Of a DNA stretch of 64,000 nucleotides, positions 31,626 through 40,289 are shown piece by piece. The first letter of the stretch is position 1. Each line of letters begins with the position of its first letter. The notes under the pieces were generated by a model. That model was not told the DNA's origin and made no database searches. It worked only from the letters and a program-made list of their open reading frames with translations. Location: the NCBI RefSeq assembly GCF_002198115.1, contig NZ_NGNR01000003.1:62001-126000 (forward strand). Reading direction: 5' to 3'. Both the position numbers and the translations under genes were made by a program. The stretch comes from Robiginitalea sediminis. Its GTDB lineage: Bacteria > Bacteroidota > Bacteroidia > Flavobacteriales > Flavobacteriaceae.

Positions 31626-32307
31626 ACACCCGGTAACCGATATCTTTTTCGACCTGGACCACACCCTCTGGGATTTCGAGCGCAATTCTGCCCTTACCTA
31701 CGCCCGGATTTTTGCAGAAGAAGGGGTCCGCCTGCCATTGGAGATATTCCTCAAGGAGTATATCCCGCAGAACCTTGCTTTCTGGAAAATGTACCGGGAA
31801 GGCCGTATCAGTGCAGAGGACCTGCGATACCAGCGCCTGAAAACAGTCTTTACCCGGTTGGATTACCCTGCGAACGACGCCCTGATCCACACCCTTTCCG
31901 AACGCTACATCGAACTGCTTTCCTCCCACACCCACCTGCTCCCCGATGCGCGTGAAACGCTGCAATACCTGGGCGCGCATTACCGCCTGCATATCATTAC
32001 CAACGGCTTTGAGCAGGTGCAGTTGCGCAAGCTCCGCAATTGCGGGCTCGACACCTTTTTCGGGCAGGTGGTACACTCGGAACGGGCGGGGGTTAAGAAA
32101 CCGGACCGGCGTATCTTTGAGCTCGCCCTGGACCTTGCCGGGACCACAGCTACCGCTGCCGTCATGGTTGGGGACAGCCTGGAGGCCGATATCCTCGGAG
32201 CGAAGGCTGTAGGCATGCAGGCCCTGCACCTCAATGTACATGGCGACCCCCACCACGATCACTGCCCGGTGATCTACCACCTGCGTGAAATAAAAACGTA
32301 TTTGTAG
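31618..32307 (+). CDS. HAD phosphatase, YjjG-type nucleotidase
   Basis: A 229-residue HAD-superfamily phosphatase of the YjjG/noncanonical pyrimidine nucleotidase type. Motif I is DLDHT (D12, D14, T16), motif II HIITNGF, motif III K in RAGVKKPDRRIF and motif IV VGDSLEADILGA. All are intact. It would dephosphorylate (noncanonical) nucleoside monophosphates in the cytosol. It overlaps the preceding gene by eight bases, supporting cotranscription with radC and the deacetylase-family gene. Confidence 0.88.
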   Translation: MLKHPVTDIFFDLDHTLWDFERNSALTYARIFAEEGVRLPLEIFLKEYIPQNLAFWKMYREGRISAEDLRYQRLKTVFTRLDYPANDALIHTLSERYIELLSSHTHLLPDARETLQYLGAHYRLHIITNGFEQVQLRKLRNCGLDTFFGQVVHSERAGVKKPDRRIFELALDLAGTTATAAVMVGDSLEADILGAKAVGMQALHLNVHGDPHHDHCPVIYHLREIKTYL

Positions 32308-32378
32308 AGTTATTACTAGGGAACGTATAACCAAAACCGCAGCCGGTTAACTTTCAGCCGCTTCGGTGTTGTATCGAG

Positions 32379-32927
32379 ATGAAAAGAGCCCTTTGCACCG
32401 CCCTGGTTCCCGTCCTGGCTTGCCTGCTGCTGGTATCCTGTTCCGAAAAGCAGGATTTTGGCCAGTATGATGACCTTGCCGTAATCCCTACGGTAGAAGC
32501 CAGCCTTCTGTATATCGAAGCCCCGGAACGGATCATTAATCAGGTTTCCGGCCTGAATTTCGTCCAGCAGACGTTTAATTTCGACGCCTTTGCCGAAGCA
32601 TTTGTATCCGAACGCCTGGTAGACGGGAGTGTCCGCTACCGCGTCGAAAACACGACCAGCAAACCCCTGGAGCTTACCGTAGAGTTCCTGGACGAGGCGG
32701 GCAATACCCTGGACGCCGAAACCTTTACTATTGGCCCGGCGCCCACAGCCGTCCTGGTGAGGGAAATCGCCTATGGGCCAGGGGGCCGGAGTATTGACAT
32801 CATCCGCAATACCTCTTCTATCCGTGTAAGCGCCGAAAACCTCGGGGACAATTCCAGCGTTTCGACTTTGCCCAACCCCATGATTACCCTGCAATCGAGC
32901 GCACAATTCCGCATCCGACTCAAATGA
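32379..32927 (+). CDS. Lipoprotein of unknown function
   Basis: A 182-residue predicted lipoprotein with signal peptide and lipobox (LVSC, C21). The mature chain is beta-rich (LELTVEFLDEAGNTLDAETFTIGP) without a motif I can name. Its stop overlaps the start of the DUF5723 barrel gene by four bases (ATGA), so the two products are probably made together and may form an outer-membrane complex. No function can be assigned. Confidence 0.75.
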   Translation: MKRALCTALVPVLACLLLVSCSEKQDFGQYDDLAVIPTVEASLLYIEAPERIINQVSGLNFVQQTFNFDAFAEAFVSERLVDGSVRYRVENTTSKPLELTVEFLDEAGNTLDAETFTIGPAPTAVLVREIAYGPGGRSIDIIRNTSSIRVSAENLGDNSSVSTLPNPMITLQSSAQFRIRLK

Positions 32928-34369
32928 AACGCGTTCTATGGGCATGCTGGGTGGGTCTTCTGGGCCTTGGGCCGTTACAGGCCCAGAACATGGAGTTGTT
33001 GTACGACTTCACGGAAATCCCCCAGGCACTGCTGCTCAACCCCGGTGCCCGAACAGACTTCAATTGGTATGCCGGGGTGCCCGTGCTCTCGGGCCTGTCC
33101 CTCCAGGCTGGCAGCAGCGGGATAACGGTTCACGATATTTTTGCGGATGACGGCCTGGACATCAATGACAAGGTACGGGAGCGGGCTGTAGACGGGTTGT
33201 CCATCCGGGACGAGTTTACGGCGAGCGTGCGCATGGAGGTCCTAAGCGGCGGGTTTCGCGGGAAGTACCATCCGGAAAACTTCTACTCCTTTGGCATTTA
33301 TATGGATGCCAACTTTATTTCCTACTGGCCCGGGGACCTGGCGCAATTGGCCTGGTACGGGAATGCCAACCAACTGGGCAGGCGCTTTAACCTCGGCCAC
33401 CTCAAGACCAGGGGAGAACTTTTCCAGGTCTTTCATTTTGGCGTCAGCCGGCAGGTCTCCCGCAGGCTAACCCTGGGAGGGAGGGCTAAACTGTTTTCCG
33501 GGATTGCCCATGTGAACAGCGCCCGGAATTCCGGTTTTTTTGTGACCAATACCGGCCAAAACAACCTGCTGGCACATACCTTATCGGCCCAGATGCAGTT
33601 CCAGTCTTCCGGGCTGGAGGCCCTAAGGCAGGCCGCCGACGGCGACCCCGGGGAACTGCCCGCCACGTTCCTCGGACGGGCTTTCCTGGGAGGGGACCTC
33701 GGCCTGGGATTCGATGCGGGCTTTACCTACGAACTTACGGATCAGTGGGTGGTTACCGGGAGTTTGCTCGATGTGGGTTTTATGCTGCACAGCACGGACC
33801 CGAAGACCTTTACCCTGGACGGGCGCGCCACCGTAGAAGGGGTGGAGATCATCCTCCCCGAAGCGCTGGCCGACCCCAATCGGGATTTCTGGCAAGACCT
33901 CGTGGATGAGGTGGAGGCCCTGGTACCCTTCGAGGATAACAACAAGACGTACCTCAGTTTCCGGCCCACTAAGTTATACGGTTCGGTGCGGTACAACTTT
34001 GGGGAACCGGTCAGCAACCGGCCCGGGGAGCCCTGCGATTGCGACATTACCCCCGGAAGTACCGCTGCTGCACTAAGTTACCGCAATGCCCTTGGGGCGC
34101 AGGTCTTTGCCATTAACCGGCCCCGGGGCCCCCAGGCTGCCCTTACCGGGTTCTACATGCGAATGGTTGGGCGGTGGCTGGCAATGAAGGCCACCTACAC
34201 CGCAGACAAGTACAGCCTTACTAACCTGGGGCTGGGGCTGCAATTCCGGGCCGGCCCGGTCCAGCTCTACCTGATGGGGAACAACCTGCTGGGGTACCGC
34301 AACATAGCCGACTCACACACGGCGTCTTTCCAGTTCGGCCTAAATATTCTATCTTCGGGCAGCAACTGA
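32924..34369 (+). CDS. DUF5723 outer-membrane beta-barrel protein
   Basis: A 481-residue protein with a signal peptide ending LQA-Q (about residue 20). It matches DUF5723, a Bacteroidota family predicted to be PorV/FadL-like beta-barrels: an early LLNPGARTDFNWYAGVPVLSG, LGGRAKLFSGIA and a C-terminal strand pattern ending in FQFGLNILS. The function is unknown. It sits between a lipoprotein (ATGA overlap) and a secreted protein (12 bases), forming a small envelope cluster. Confidence 0.85.
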   Translation: MKRVLWACWVGLLGLGPLQAQNMELLYDFTEIPQALLLNPGARTDFNWYAGVPVLSGLSLQAGSSGITVHDIFADDGLDINDKVRERAVDGLSIRDEFTASVRMEVLSGGFRGKYHPENFYSFGIYMDANFISYWPGDLAQLAWYGNANQLGRRFNLGHLKTRGELFQVFHFGVSRQVSRRLTLGGRAKLFSGIAHVNSARNSGFFVTNTGQNNLLAHTLSAQMQFQSSGLEALRQAADGDPGELPATFLGRAFLGGDLGLGFDAGFTYELTDQWVVTGSLLDVGFMLHSTDPKTFTLDGRATVEGVEIILPEALADPNRDFWQDLVDEVEALVPFEDNNKTYLSFRPTKLYGSVRYNFGEPVSNRPGEPCDCDITPGSTAAALSYRNALGAQVFAINRPRGPQAALTGFYMRMVGRWLAMKATYTADKYSLTNLGLGLQFRAGPVQLYLMGNNLLGYRNIADSHTASFQFGLNILSSGSN

Positions 34370-34381
34370 TTTAGCGCTGTC

Positions 34382-35194
34382 ATGAAACGGATCCTGCTTT
34401 GGGTTTTCCCCCTACTATTCCTCCCCCTGGGCCTGCACGCCCAACTCAATGCCTATAAATACGTGGTGGTTCCCCTGCAATTCGAAGATTTCAAGCAGAT
34501 GAACCAACACCAGACCAGTACCACGGTAAAATTCTACCTGGAGCAGTACGGACTACCGGTTATTTATGATAATGCCAAACCCAGGGAGCTTATGGAGCAT
34601 CCCTGCCGTGCTGCCTATGTGAAAATGAAAGATAAATCCGGGCTTTTAGCCACCCGCCTGTATCTCCAGGTGGTCGATTGCGAAGGGCAGGTCCTTATGG
34701 AATCCGAGGAGGGCAGGAGCAAGGAAAAGGACTTCAAGGAAGCATACCGCGAAGCCATAGAGCAGGCCACCCTGGCCTTTGCCGGGCTCAACTACCGGTA
34801 CGATCCACCCACTGAGGCGGCACCAGAGTCACAAGTAGCCGAAGCGTCTCCCAATCCGAGCGCAGCGTCCGTTAAGGAGACGGTGGAAACAGTGGTTTCA
34901 GAGCCGGCCCCCGCAGCTGAGAATGCTGCTGCGGAACTCCCGGTGCTAAAAGACAAGGCCGGGAATGACCCGGACCTGCTCTACGCCCAGGCCATTGAAG
35001 GCGGGTACCAGCTGGTTGACCGTACCCCCAGAGTCCATATGCTGCTGATGGCCTCGGCCCGGGACAAGGATGTCTATATGGCTGTTAAGGATGGGGCCTC
35101 TGCCGGGACGGTGTACCGGGAAGGAGACCAGTGGGTACACGAGTACTTCGAGGCAGGCGAGATGGTTCGCAAAACCTTGAATATCAAGTTCTAG
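34382..35194 (+). CDS. Secreted protein of unknown function
   Basis: A 270-residue protein with a signal peptide (about residues 1-20, LHA-Q). The N-terminal half is a conserved flavobacterial block (YKYVVVPLQFEDFKQMNQHQTS), the middle (about residues 140-195) is a low-complexity Pro/Glu/Ala/Ser linker, and a short C-terminal domain (YQLVDRTPRVHMLLMASARD...MVRKTLNIKF) ends the protein. It is predicted periplasmic or surface-exposed. It is the last gene of the envelope cluster, and its stop is shared with the convergent rarA stop in a CTAG. Confidence 0.75.
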   Translation: MKRILLWVFPLLFLPLGLHAQLNAYKYVVVPLQFEDFKQMNQHQTSTTVKFYLEQYGLPVIYDNAKPRELMEHPCRAAYVKMKDKSGLLATRLYLQVVDCEGQVLMESEEGRSKEKDFKEAYREAIEQATLAFAGLNYRYDPPTEAAPESQVAEASPNPSAASVKETVETVVSEPAPAAENAAAELPVLKDKAGNDPDLLYAQAIEGGYQLVDRTPRVHMLLMASARDKDVYMAVKDGASAGTVYREGDQWVHEYFEAGEMVRKTLNIKF

Positions 35195-36468
35195 AGGTCG
35201 TATTTCCCTTTCCAACGGGCCTGCAGGAAGGCCTTTATTTGTTGCTCCCTGCTATTCTCCCCACTTCGGTAGAAGGAAGCTCCGGAAAGTTCTTCCGGAA
35301 GGAATTCCATGGCTGCGAAATTGCCTGGGCCGTCGTGTGCATAGGCGTACTGCTGTCCGTACCCGAGGTCTTTCATGAGTTTTGTAGGGGCATTGCGCAA
35401 GGGCAGGGGTACCGATAGGTCCCCGTGTTCCCGTACAGCCATTTGGGCCGCATTTATGGCCGTATAACTGCTATTGCTTTTGGGGGATGTAGCCAGATAA
35501 AGGGCGCATTGGCTCAGGATAATCCGCGATTCCGGGTGCCCGATGACCTGTACGGCCTGAAAGGTGGTATTGGCCATGACCAGGGCGGTCGGGTTGGCCA
35601 GGCCGATATCCTCGGAGGCAAGTATAAGCATGCGCCGCGCAATGAACTTGACATCTTCCCCCCCTTCTATCATGCGGGCAAGCCAGTAAACCGCTGCATT
35701 GGGGTCACTGCCCCGGATGGATTTGATAAAGGCCGAGATGATGTCGTAATGCTGTTCTCCGGTTTTGTCGTAGCGGGCAGGGCTTTGCTGAACCAGCTCC
35801 ATCACGCGCTGATCTGTTATGACAACCGGGTCGGCATCCGAGGCTTCCACCACCAGTTCGAAGATGTTCAGCAATTTGCGGGCATCCCCCCCGGATAACC
35901 GGAGCAGGGCGGAGGTCTGCTGAAGGTCTACCTTCCTGGCGGCCACCTGGGCATCTTTACCTATAGCACGTGCCAGCAGCCGTTCCAGGTCTTCCTTCCC
36001 AAAAGGGTTAAGGGTGTATACCTGGCAGCGGGACAAAAGGGCCGGGATTACCTCAAAACTGGGGTTCTCCGTGGTGGCCCCGATAAGGGTAATCCACCCT
36101 TTTTCCACAGCCCCCAGGAGGGAATCCTGCTGACTTTTGCTGAAGCGGTGGATTTCGTCTATAAACAGGATGGGGTTCTTGGTGGTAAACAACCCCCCGC
36201 TTTGTTTGGCTTTGTCGATGACCTCCCGCACATCTTTTACCCCGCTGTTGATGGCAGAAAGGGTATAGAAGGGACGCTCGCTCTCCCCCGCGATAATCTG
36301 CGCCAGGGTGGTTTTGCCCGTCCCTGGAGGCCCCCAGAATATCATAGAGGGGATGTGGCCGCTTCGGATCTGCCGGGTAAGGGCACCTTCGGGTCCCACC
36401 AGGTGTTGCTGGCTGATATAGTCTTCCAGGGATTGGGGGCGTACCCGTTCTGCGAGGGGTTGGTTCAT
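35191..36468 (-). CDS. rarA: Replication-associated recombination protein RarA (MgsA)
   Basis: A 425-residue AAA+ ATPase acting at stalled replication forks. Walker A GPPGTGKTTL is at residues 46-54, Walker B LFIDEIHRFSKSQQD follows, and ATTENPSFEVI, the sensor region and the C-terminal tetramerisation domain (MIEGGEDVKFIARRM...) are all present. Length is normal. It converges on the secreted-protein gene with a four-base CTAG overlap and is divergent from the rhomboid gene. Confidence 0.93.
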   Translation of the reverse strand: MNQPLAERVRPQSLEDYISQQHLVGPEGALTRQIRSGHIPSMIFWGPPGTGKTTLAQIIAGESERPFYTLSAINSGVKDVREVIDKAKQSGGLFTTKNPILFIDEIHRFSKSQQDSLLGAVEKGWITLIGATTENPSFEVIPALLSRCQVYTLNPFGKEDLERLLARAIGKDAQVAARKVDLQQTSALLRLSGGDARKLLNIFELVVEASDADPVVITDQRVMELVQQSPARYDKTGEQHYDIISAFIKSIRGSDPNAAVYWLARMIEGGEDVKFIARRMLILASEDIGLANPTALVMANTTFQAVQVIGHPESRIILSQCALYLATSPKSNSSYTAINAAQMAVREHGDLSVPLPLRNAPTKLMKDLGYGQQYAYAHDGPGNFAAMEFLPEELSGASFYRSGENSREQQIKAFLQARWKGKYDL

Positions 36469-36561
36469 AGGTTAAAAATACTACAATTCAGGGGAAGGCC
36501 AGATGCATCTGCCAGGCAATACGACCCGGCGGGAAAGCGTTTTAAATACTACCTTGGTATT

Positions 36562-37302
36562 ATGAAGCAGACGCACGATCCTTTCCGGTTTACCTATGCC
36601 GTTCTGGTAGTACCTCTGTCCTTGTTGTTGCTTATATGGACGGTGTACCTGGCGGAGGTTCGCCTTGGGGTAAACCTGAACCATTACGGGGTATTCCCGC
36701 GAACCCTGCGGGGGTTGCGCGGCATCCTTTTCGGCCCCATGGTGCACGGGTCCCTCAATCACCTCTACCACAACTCCATCCCCCTGGTCATCCTCAGTGC
36801 GGCCCTGTTTTATTTTTACCGGAAAATCGCCTGGAAAACACTATTGCTGGGGTTGCTCATTACCGGGGCCATCACCTGGCTCATAGGGCGCCCCTCCAAC
36901 CATATCGGGGCCAGCGGGGTGATTTACATGCTGGCCGGGTTTATCTTTTTCAAAGGGGTGTTCTCCAGGCATTACCGGCTTATAGCCCTTTCGCTGGCAG
37001 TAGTCTTCCTCTATGGAGGGATGCTCTGGTATGTTTTTCCCATCAAGGACGGGATTTCCTGGGAAGGCCACCTGGGTGGTGCCATTGCGGGGTTCCTGCT
37101 GGCGGTAACCCTGAGGTCCCCCCTTCCGGCCCGCCCCAAATATGCCTGGGAGCACCCGGAGTACCGGGAAGATGAGGATCCCTTTATGCGGCATTTCGAC
37201 AAGGATGGGAATTTCATTGAAGATCCGGAAACCGGGGAAAGGGAAGGCGAAGGCATACAGGTTCGCTACCATTACCGCGAGAAGCCCCGGGAGTCTCAGT
37301 AA
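36562..37302 (+). CDS. Rhomboid-family intramembrane serine protease
   Basis: A 246-residue membrane protein with about six helices. The catalytic Ser is in NHIGASGVIYML (S118) and the catalytic His in SWEGHLGG (H170). The HGSLNHLYHN motif on helix 2 is also typical. A hydrophilic C-terminal tail of about 50 residues (from PLPARPKYAWEHP) is cytosolic or periplasmic. Rhomboids cleave membrane proteins within the bilayer; the substrate is unknown. I start at ATG 36562; the frame stays open upstream into rarA. Its end overlaps the rlmB stop by seven bases. Confidence 0.88.
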   Translation: MKQTHDPFRFTYAVLVVPLSLLLLIWTVYLAEVRLGVNLNHYGVFPRTLRGLRGILFGPMVHGSLNHLYHNSIPLVILSAALFYFYRKIAWKTLLLGLLITGAITWLIGRPSNHIGASGVIYMLAGFIFFKGVFSRHYRLIALSLAVVFLYGGMLWYVFPIKDGISWEGHLGGAIAGFLLAVTLRSPLPARPKYAWEHPEYREDEDPFMRHFDKDGNFIEDPETGEREGEGIQVRYHYREKPRESQ

Positions 37303-38033
37303 CCGCGCTGGCGGACCATCTCATAGAGGATTACCCCACAGGCTACCGATACATTCAGGGATGCGATTTCCCCTTTCATAGGAAGGCGGAGCTGGCGGTC
37401 GGTCATCTTGAGAATGGCAGGGGAGATGCCTTTTCCTTCGGAGCCCATAAGCAGGGCAAAGGGCCCGGTCAGGTCGCTTTCGTACACGGAATCTTTTGCT
37501 TTTTCGGTGGCAGCCAGCACCGGGATGCCCACGGCCTGCAGGTAGTAAACGGCATCTTTCAGGTGGGGGGTACGGCCTATCGGGAGGTGGAAAACCCCGC
37601 CGGCCGAGGTTTTGACCGTATCTGCATTTATGGGGGCGCTGCCGCTGGCCGGCAGGATGAGGGCATCTACCCCGGCACAGGCAGCCGTGCGGATGATGGC
37701 TCCCAGGTTCCGGACATCCGATACCCCGTCAAGGAGGAGGAAAACCGGGTTTTCCGTGCGCTGCCCAATCGTTTCTATGAGTTCCCGGTAGTCCTGGTAC
37801 CGAATCGGTGAAACGGTGGCCACTACCCCCTGATGGTTTTCATTGGGGAATCGGTTGAGGCGTTCCCGGGGCACCATTTGTATGTTGAAGCGGTGTTTGC
37901 GCGCCTCCTGTTCCAACTCGCGGAAAAGCGTGCCTTTTAGCCCGTGCTGCATGTAAATGCGCTCCGGGACCTCCCCGGCACGGATGGCCTCCAGGACGGC
38001 CCGGATGCCGTAGATATATTCGGTTTCTTGCAT
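37296..38033 (-). CDS. rlmB: 23S rRNA Gm2251 2'-O-methyltransferase
   Basis: A 245-residue SpoU-family methyltransferase that modifies G2251 in the 23S rRNA peptidyl-transferase region. The N-terminal substrate-binding domain (IYGIRAVLEAIRAG) is followed by the SPOUT catalytic domain: NLGAIIRTA, the LMGSEGKGIS motif and the C-terminal SLNVSVACG cofactor-knot motif. Length and motifs are normal. It converges with the rhomboid gene with a seven-base overlap. Confidence 0.93.
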   Translation of the reverse strand: MQETEYIYGIRAVLEAIRAGEVPERIYMQHGLKGTLFRELEQEARKHRFNIQMVPRERLNRFPNENHQGVVATVSPIRYQDYRELIETIGQRTENPVFLLLDGVSDVRNLGAIIRTAACAGVDALILPASGSAPINADTVKTSAGGVFHLPIGRTPHLKDAVYYLQAVGIPVLAATEKAKDSVYESDLTGPFALLMGSEGKGISPAILKMTDRQLRLPMKGEIASLNVSVACGVILYEMVRQRGY

Positions 38034-38089
38034 GGGGCAAAGGTAGTCTAAAAACCCCCGCCGGCGCAGGTAGTTAGCGCTTCTGGCTG

Positions 38090-39442
38090 CTAAAGCGAAG
38101 GATTGATCCCCAGGGTTTGGATTTCAGGGGCATCCTTGGCGTAGTGGTACCCCCTCCAGAAGAAGCCCTGGGCATTGAATTTCCAGACCACTTCTTTCTC
38201 GCGGGTCACTTCCCAATACCCGAAATCCCCTTCGGTGATCAGGATGTTCCCATTGGGCAGGGGTACAGCGCCGGAAACCTTGCCGGAAAACAGGTCGGGG
38301 TCTGTAAATTCCCATACCACTTCCGGTTCATTGTCTGCATTGGCCTGCAGGGAATAGCTTTGTGGGAGCTCCAACTCATAAACCGTAGACTGCCCCAGGC
38401 CGTTGCCATTGGAAAAAATCAACATTTTACCCTGGTCTTCCCCGCTTAACAGGTTGGGGTAGTGGTTGTTGTAGAATAGCCGCTCCCCGACGGGGTTATC
38501 GTATGCAGCCGGGTTGCCAAAGCGGTAGATCAGGTCGCCTCCTTTGCCGTAATTGCCACCCGTGCTTCCTCCAGCTTCTTCGGTGGTTGTGCTGTGGTCT
38601 ATGACCCAGACCTCGGAAAAGAAATTCACACTGATAAAAACGGCATCGTTAGCCGCATCGTAGGCAATGGCATTGGCGTGCATGATATCCCCATTGGCCT
38701 GTTCCCAGGACTCTGCCTCAACCACATAATTCAGGTTGATGCGTTCCGGGTGGTCTGCCACAACGCCATAATTTGCTTTTTCCGGATCGAAATCCTGGAT
38801 AAGGTGGTCCCAGGAATGCCATTCCCACACGATAGTACTGGTTTCGGGGTCTACTTCTATGACCGATTCCGGGTAGACCGCCATCCCCGCAGAACTACCT
38901 GCCGCCAGTGCTTCCTCTGCCGAACGTTTTCCCCAAACGAGGGCTATAATGTTACCGTTGGGCAACAGTTCGGCATCGTGGTGGGTTTCGGCAGCCTCGG
39001 TGGAGTAAACAAAATCCCACTCGACCGTTCCGTCCGGGGCTACGAATTGCAGCCGGCCACCCTTTCCGCCGAAAGGTACCTGGGGTGTATCCGATTCCAG
39101 GGATGCCAGCAAGCGGCCATCCGGAAGGAGGAATACGTCATTGCCGATATTGTTGGTAAGTTCCCATTCGTACAACAGGCGGGCCTGTTGGTCCATGAGG
39201 AAGACACGGTTGGCTGCCGCATCATTCACCAGGATGTAGTTATCGTCTAAAAGACTGGCATTAAAAACCTCCACGGTTCCCACCGGGGTGAAATCCGGGG
39301 GGGTGTCGCCATCGTCCTCGTCCCCATCGCCGTCCGGGGCGGGAAGCTCAGGAACCGGGTCTTCCAAACTGTCTTCGGAACAGGCCGGGGTAAGCAGTAC
39401 CAACCCGGCCAGGAGAAACCATACCTGCAGGGACTTCTTCAT
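38090..39442 (-). CDS. Arylsulfotransferase-like lipoprotein
   Basis: A 450-residue predicted lipoprotein (lipobox TPAC, C21) with an acidic Asp/Glu-rich spacer (DGDGDEDDGDTPP) and then a six-bladed-propeller-like region of the arylsulfotransferase family: HHDAELLPNGNIIALVWGKR, VWEWHSWDHLIQDFDPE, IMHANAIAYDAANDAV and a late GNILITEGDFGYWEVT block. Family members transfer sulfate between phenols, but many Bacteroidota members lack catalytic proof and may act in surface binding, so the function is uncertain. It stands alone on the minus strand between rlmB and a secreted-protein gene. Confidence 0.78.
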   Translation of the reverse strand: MKKSLQVWFLLAGLVLLTPACSEDSLEDPVPELPAPDGDGDEDDGDTPPDFTPVGTVEVFNASLLDDNYILVNDAAANRVFLMDQQARLLYEWELTNNIGNDVFLLPDGRLLASLESDTPQVPFGGKGGRLQFVAPDGTVEWDFVYSTEAAETHHDAELLPNGNIIALVWGKRSAEEALAAGSSAGMAVYPESVIEVDPETSTIVWEWHSWDHLIQDFDPEKANYGVVADHPERINLNYVVEAESWEQANGDIMHANAIAYDAANDAVFISVNFFSEVWVIDHSTTTEEAGGSTGGNYGKGGDLIYRFGNPAAYDNPVGERLFYNNHYPNLLSGEDQGKMLIFSNGNGLGQSTVYELELPQSYSLQANADNEPEVVWEFTDPDLFSGKVSGAVPLPNGNILITEGDFGYWEVTREKEVVWKFNAQGFFWRGYHYAKDAPEIQTLGINPSL

Positions 39443-39515
39443 AGCGTTGGAGATTTTGTAGTGCAGTGTTTAGAGGACCAGATATTCTCGGGAATTCCGG
39501 AAGGAGGTACCCTTA

Positions 39516-40259
39516 TTAGCTGTTCAGGAACTGGACGATCTGCACCAGGTCGGCCTGGTCATTAACGTCCAGGTTGTTTTCCTTCATATAGGCCTTGATC
39601 TCATCCTTGCGGGCAGCGTCCAGCTTATAAATCTGGCCTTTGCGCTGGTTCAGCTCGTCTATGCGGTTTACGCCTTCTTCCTGGATGTAGTATTCCTCGA
39701 ACTGCGCAAAACGGCTGGGGGTGGCTTTAACAAAGGAGTTGGCTGCCGGGGCCCCTTCGGTGTATTTCACGCGGATACGCTTGTAGAGGGTAAATTTTCC
39801 TCCCTGTACCAGGGTGGTCAGGTACCCGTTAAGCGTATTGTTGTTCTTGTCGATAAAGGTCTTGAAGCTCATGGGGTTCCCGTCGTTCAGGATGGCGATG
39901 TTCTTATCGCGGCCCAGGGCGCGGATACCTTCCTGCAGGAGGGATTCCTTCACCTCGATTTCTTCGTTCAGGGCATTGTACCGGTAGAATACGGTGCCCA
40001 TATCTTCATTTTTGTACAGCAGCTGGGTGGGCAGGAAATTGTTGCTGGTATAGGGAGATCCCTGGAATTCCTCCCAGTTGATCTGGCGTTTGGAATTGGC
40101 ATCACTTACCGGCCCCAGTAGGGTGGAAATGGCACCGGCTGTAGCGCCTTGCGCGGCCCCACCGGCCGACATATTGGTGGCAACCTGTCCGGAAAACTGG
40201 GCTACGGCGGTGGATGTGGTCAGTACAAGGGAGGCAAGCGTAAGAATTCGTGTGGTCAT
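39516..40259 (-). CDS. Secreted protein of unknown function
   Basis: A 247-residue exported protein (signal peptide about residues 1-20, ending AVA-Q). It has an Ala/Gly-rich segment (MSAGGAAQGATAGAI), then a mixed alpha/beta domain (RALGRDKNIAILNDGNPMSF) and a C-terminal YYIQEEGVNRIDELNQRKGQI...YMKENNLDVNDQADLVQ. No motif gives a role. The ATG at 40259 is chosen over the upstream frame start because the TATTTTTG box lies between. It follows the FG-GAP lipoprotein gene on the same strand. Confidence 0.75.
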   Translation of the reverse strand: MTTRILTLASLVLTTSTAVAQFSGQVATNMSAGGAAQGATAGAISTLLGPVSDANSKRQINWEEFQGSPYTSNNFLPTQLLYKNEDMGTVFYRYNALNEEIEVKESLLQEGIRALGRDKNIAILNDGNPMSFKTFIDKNNNTLNGYLTTLVQGGKFTLYKRIRVKYTEGAPAANSFVKATPSRFAQFEEYYIQEEGVNRIDELNQRKGQIYKLDAARKDEIKAYMKENNLDVNDQADLVQIVQFLNS

Positions 40260-40275
40260 AGTTTCAATTTTGGCC

Positions 40276-40283
40276 CAAAAATA
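40276..40283 (-). promoter_or_regulatory. -7 element before the secreted-protein gene
   Basis: The minus strand reads TATTTTTG, an exact TAnnTTTG, 17 bases before ATG 40259. No -33 TTG is found at ideal spacing. Confidence 0.45.
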
Positions 40284-40289
40284 CAATAA

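Noticed and set aside
38090-39442. Arylsulfotransferase-like gene as part of a sulfated-polysaccharide locus with susCD
   Set aside because: It is separated from susCD by two other units, and no sulfatase or glycosidase is present to support such a locus.
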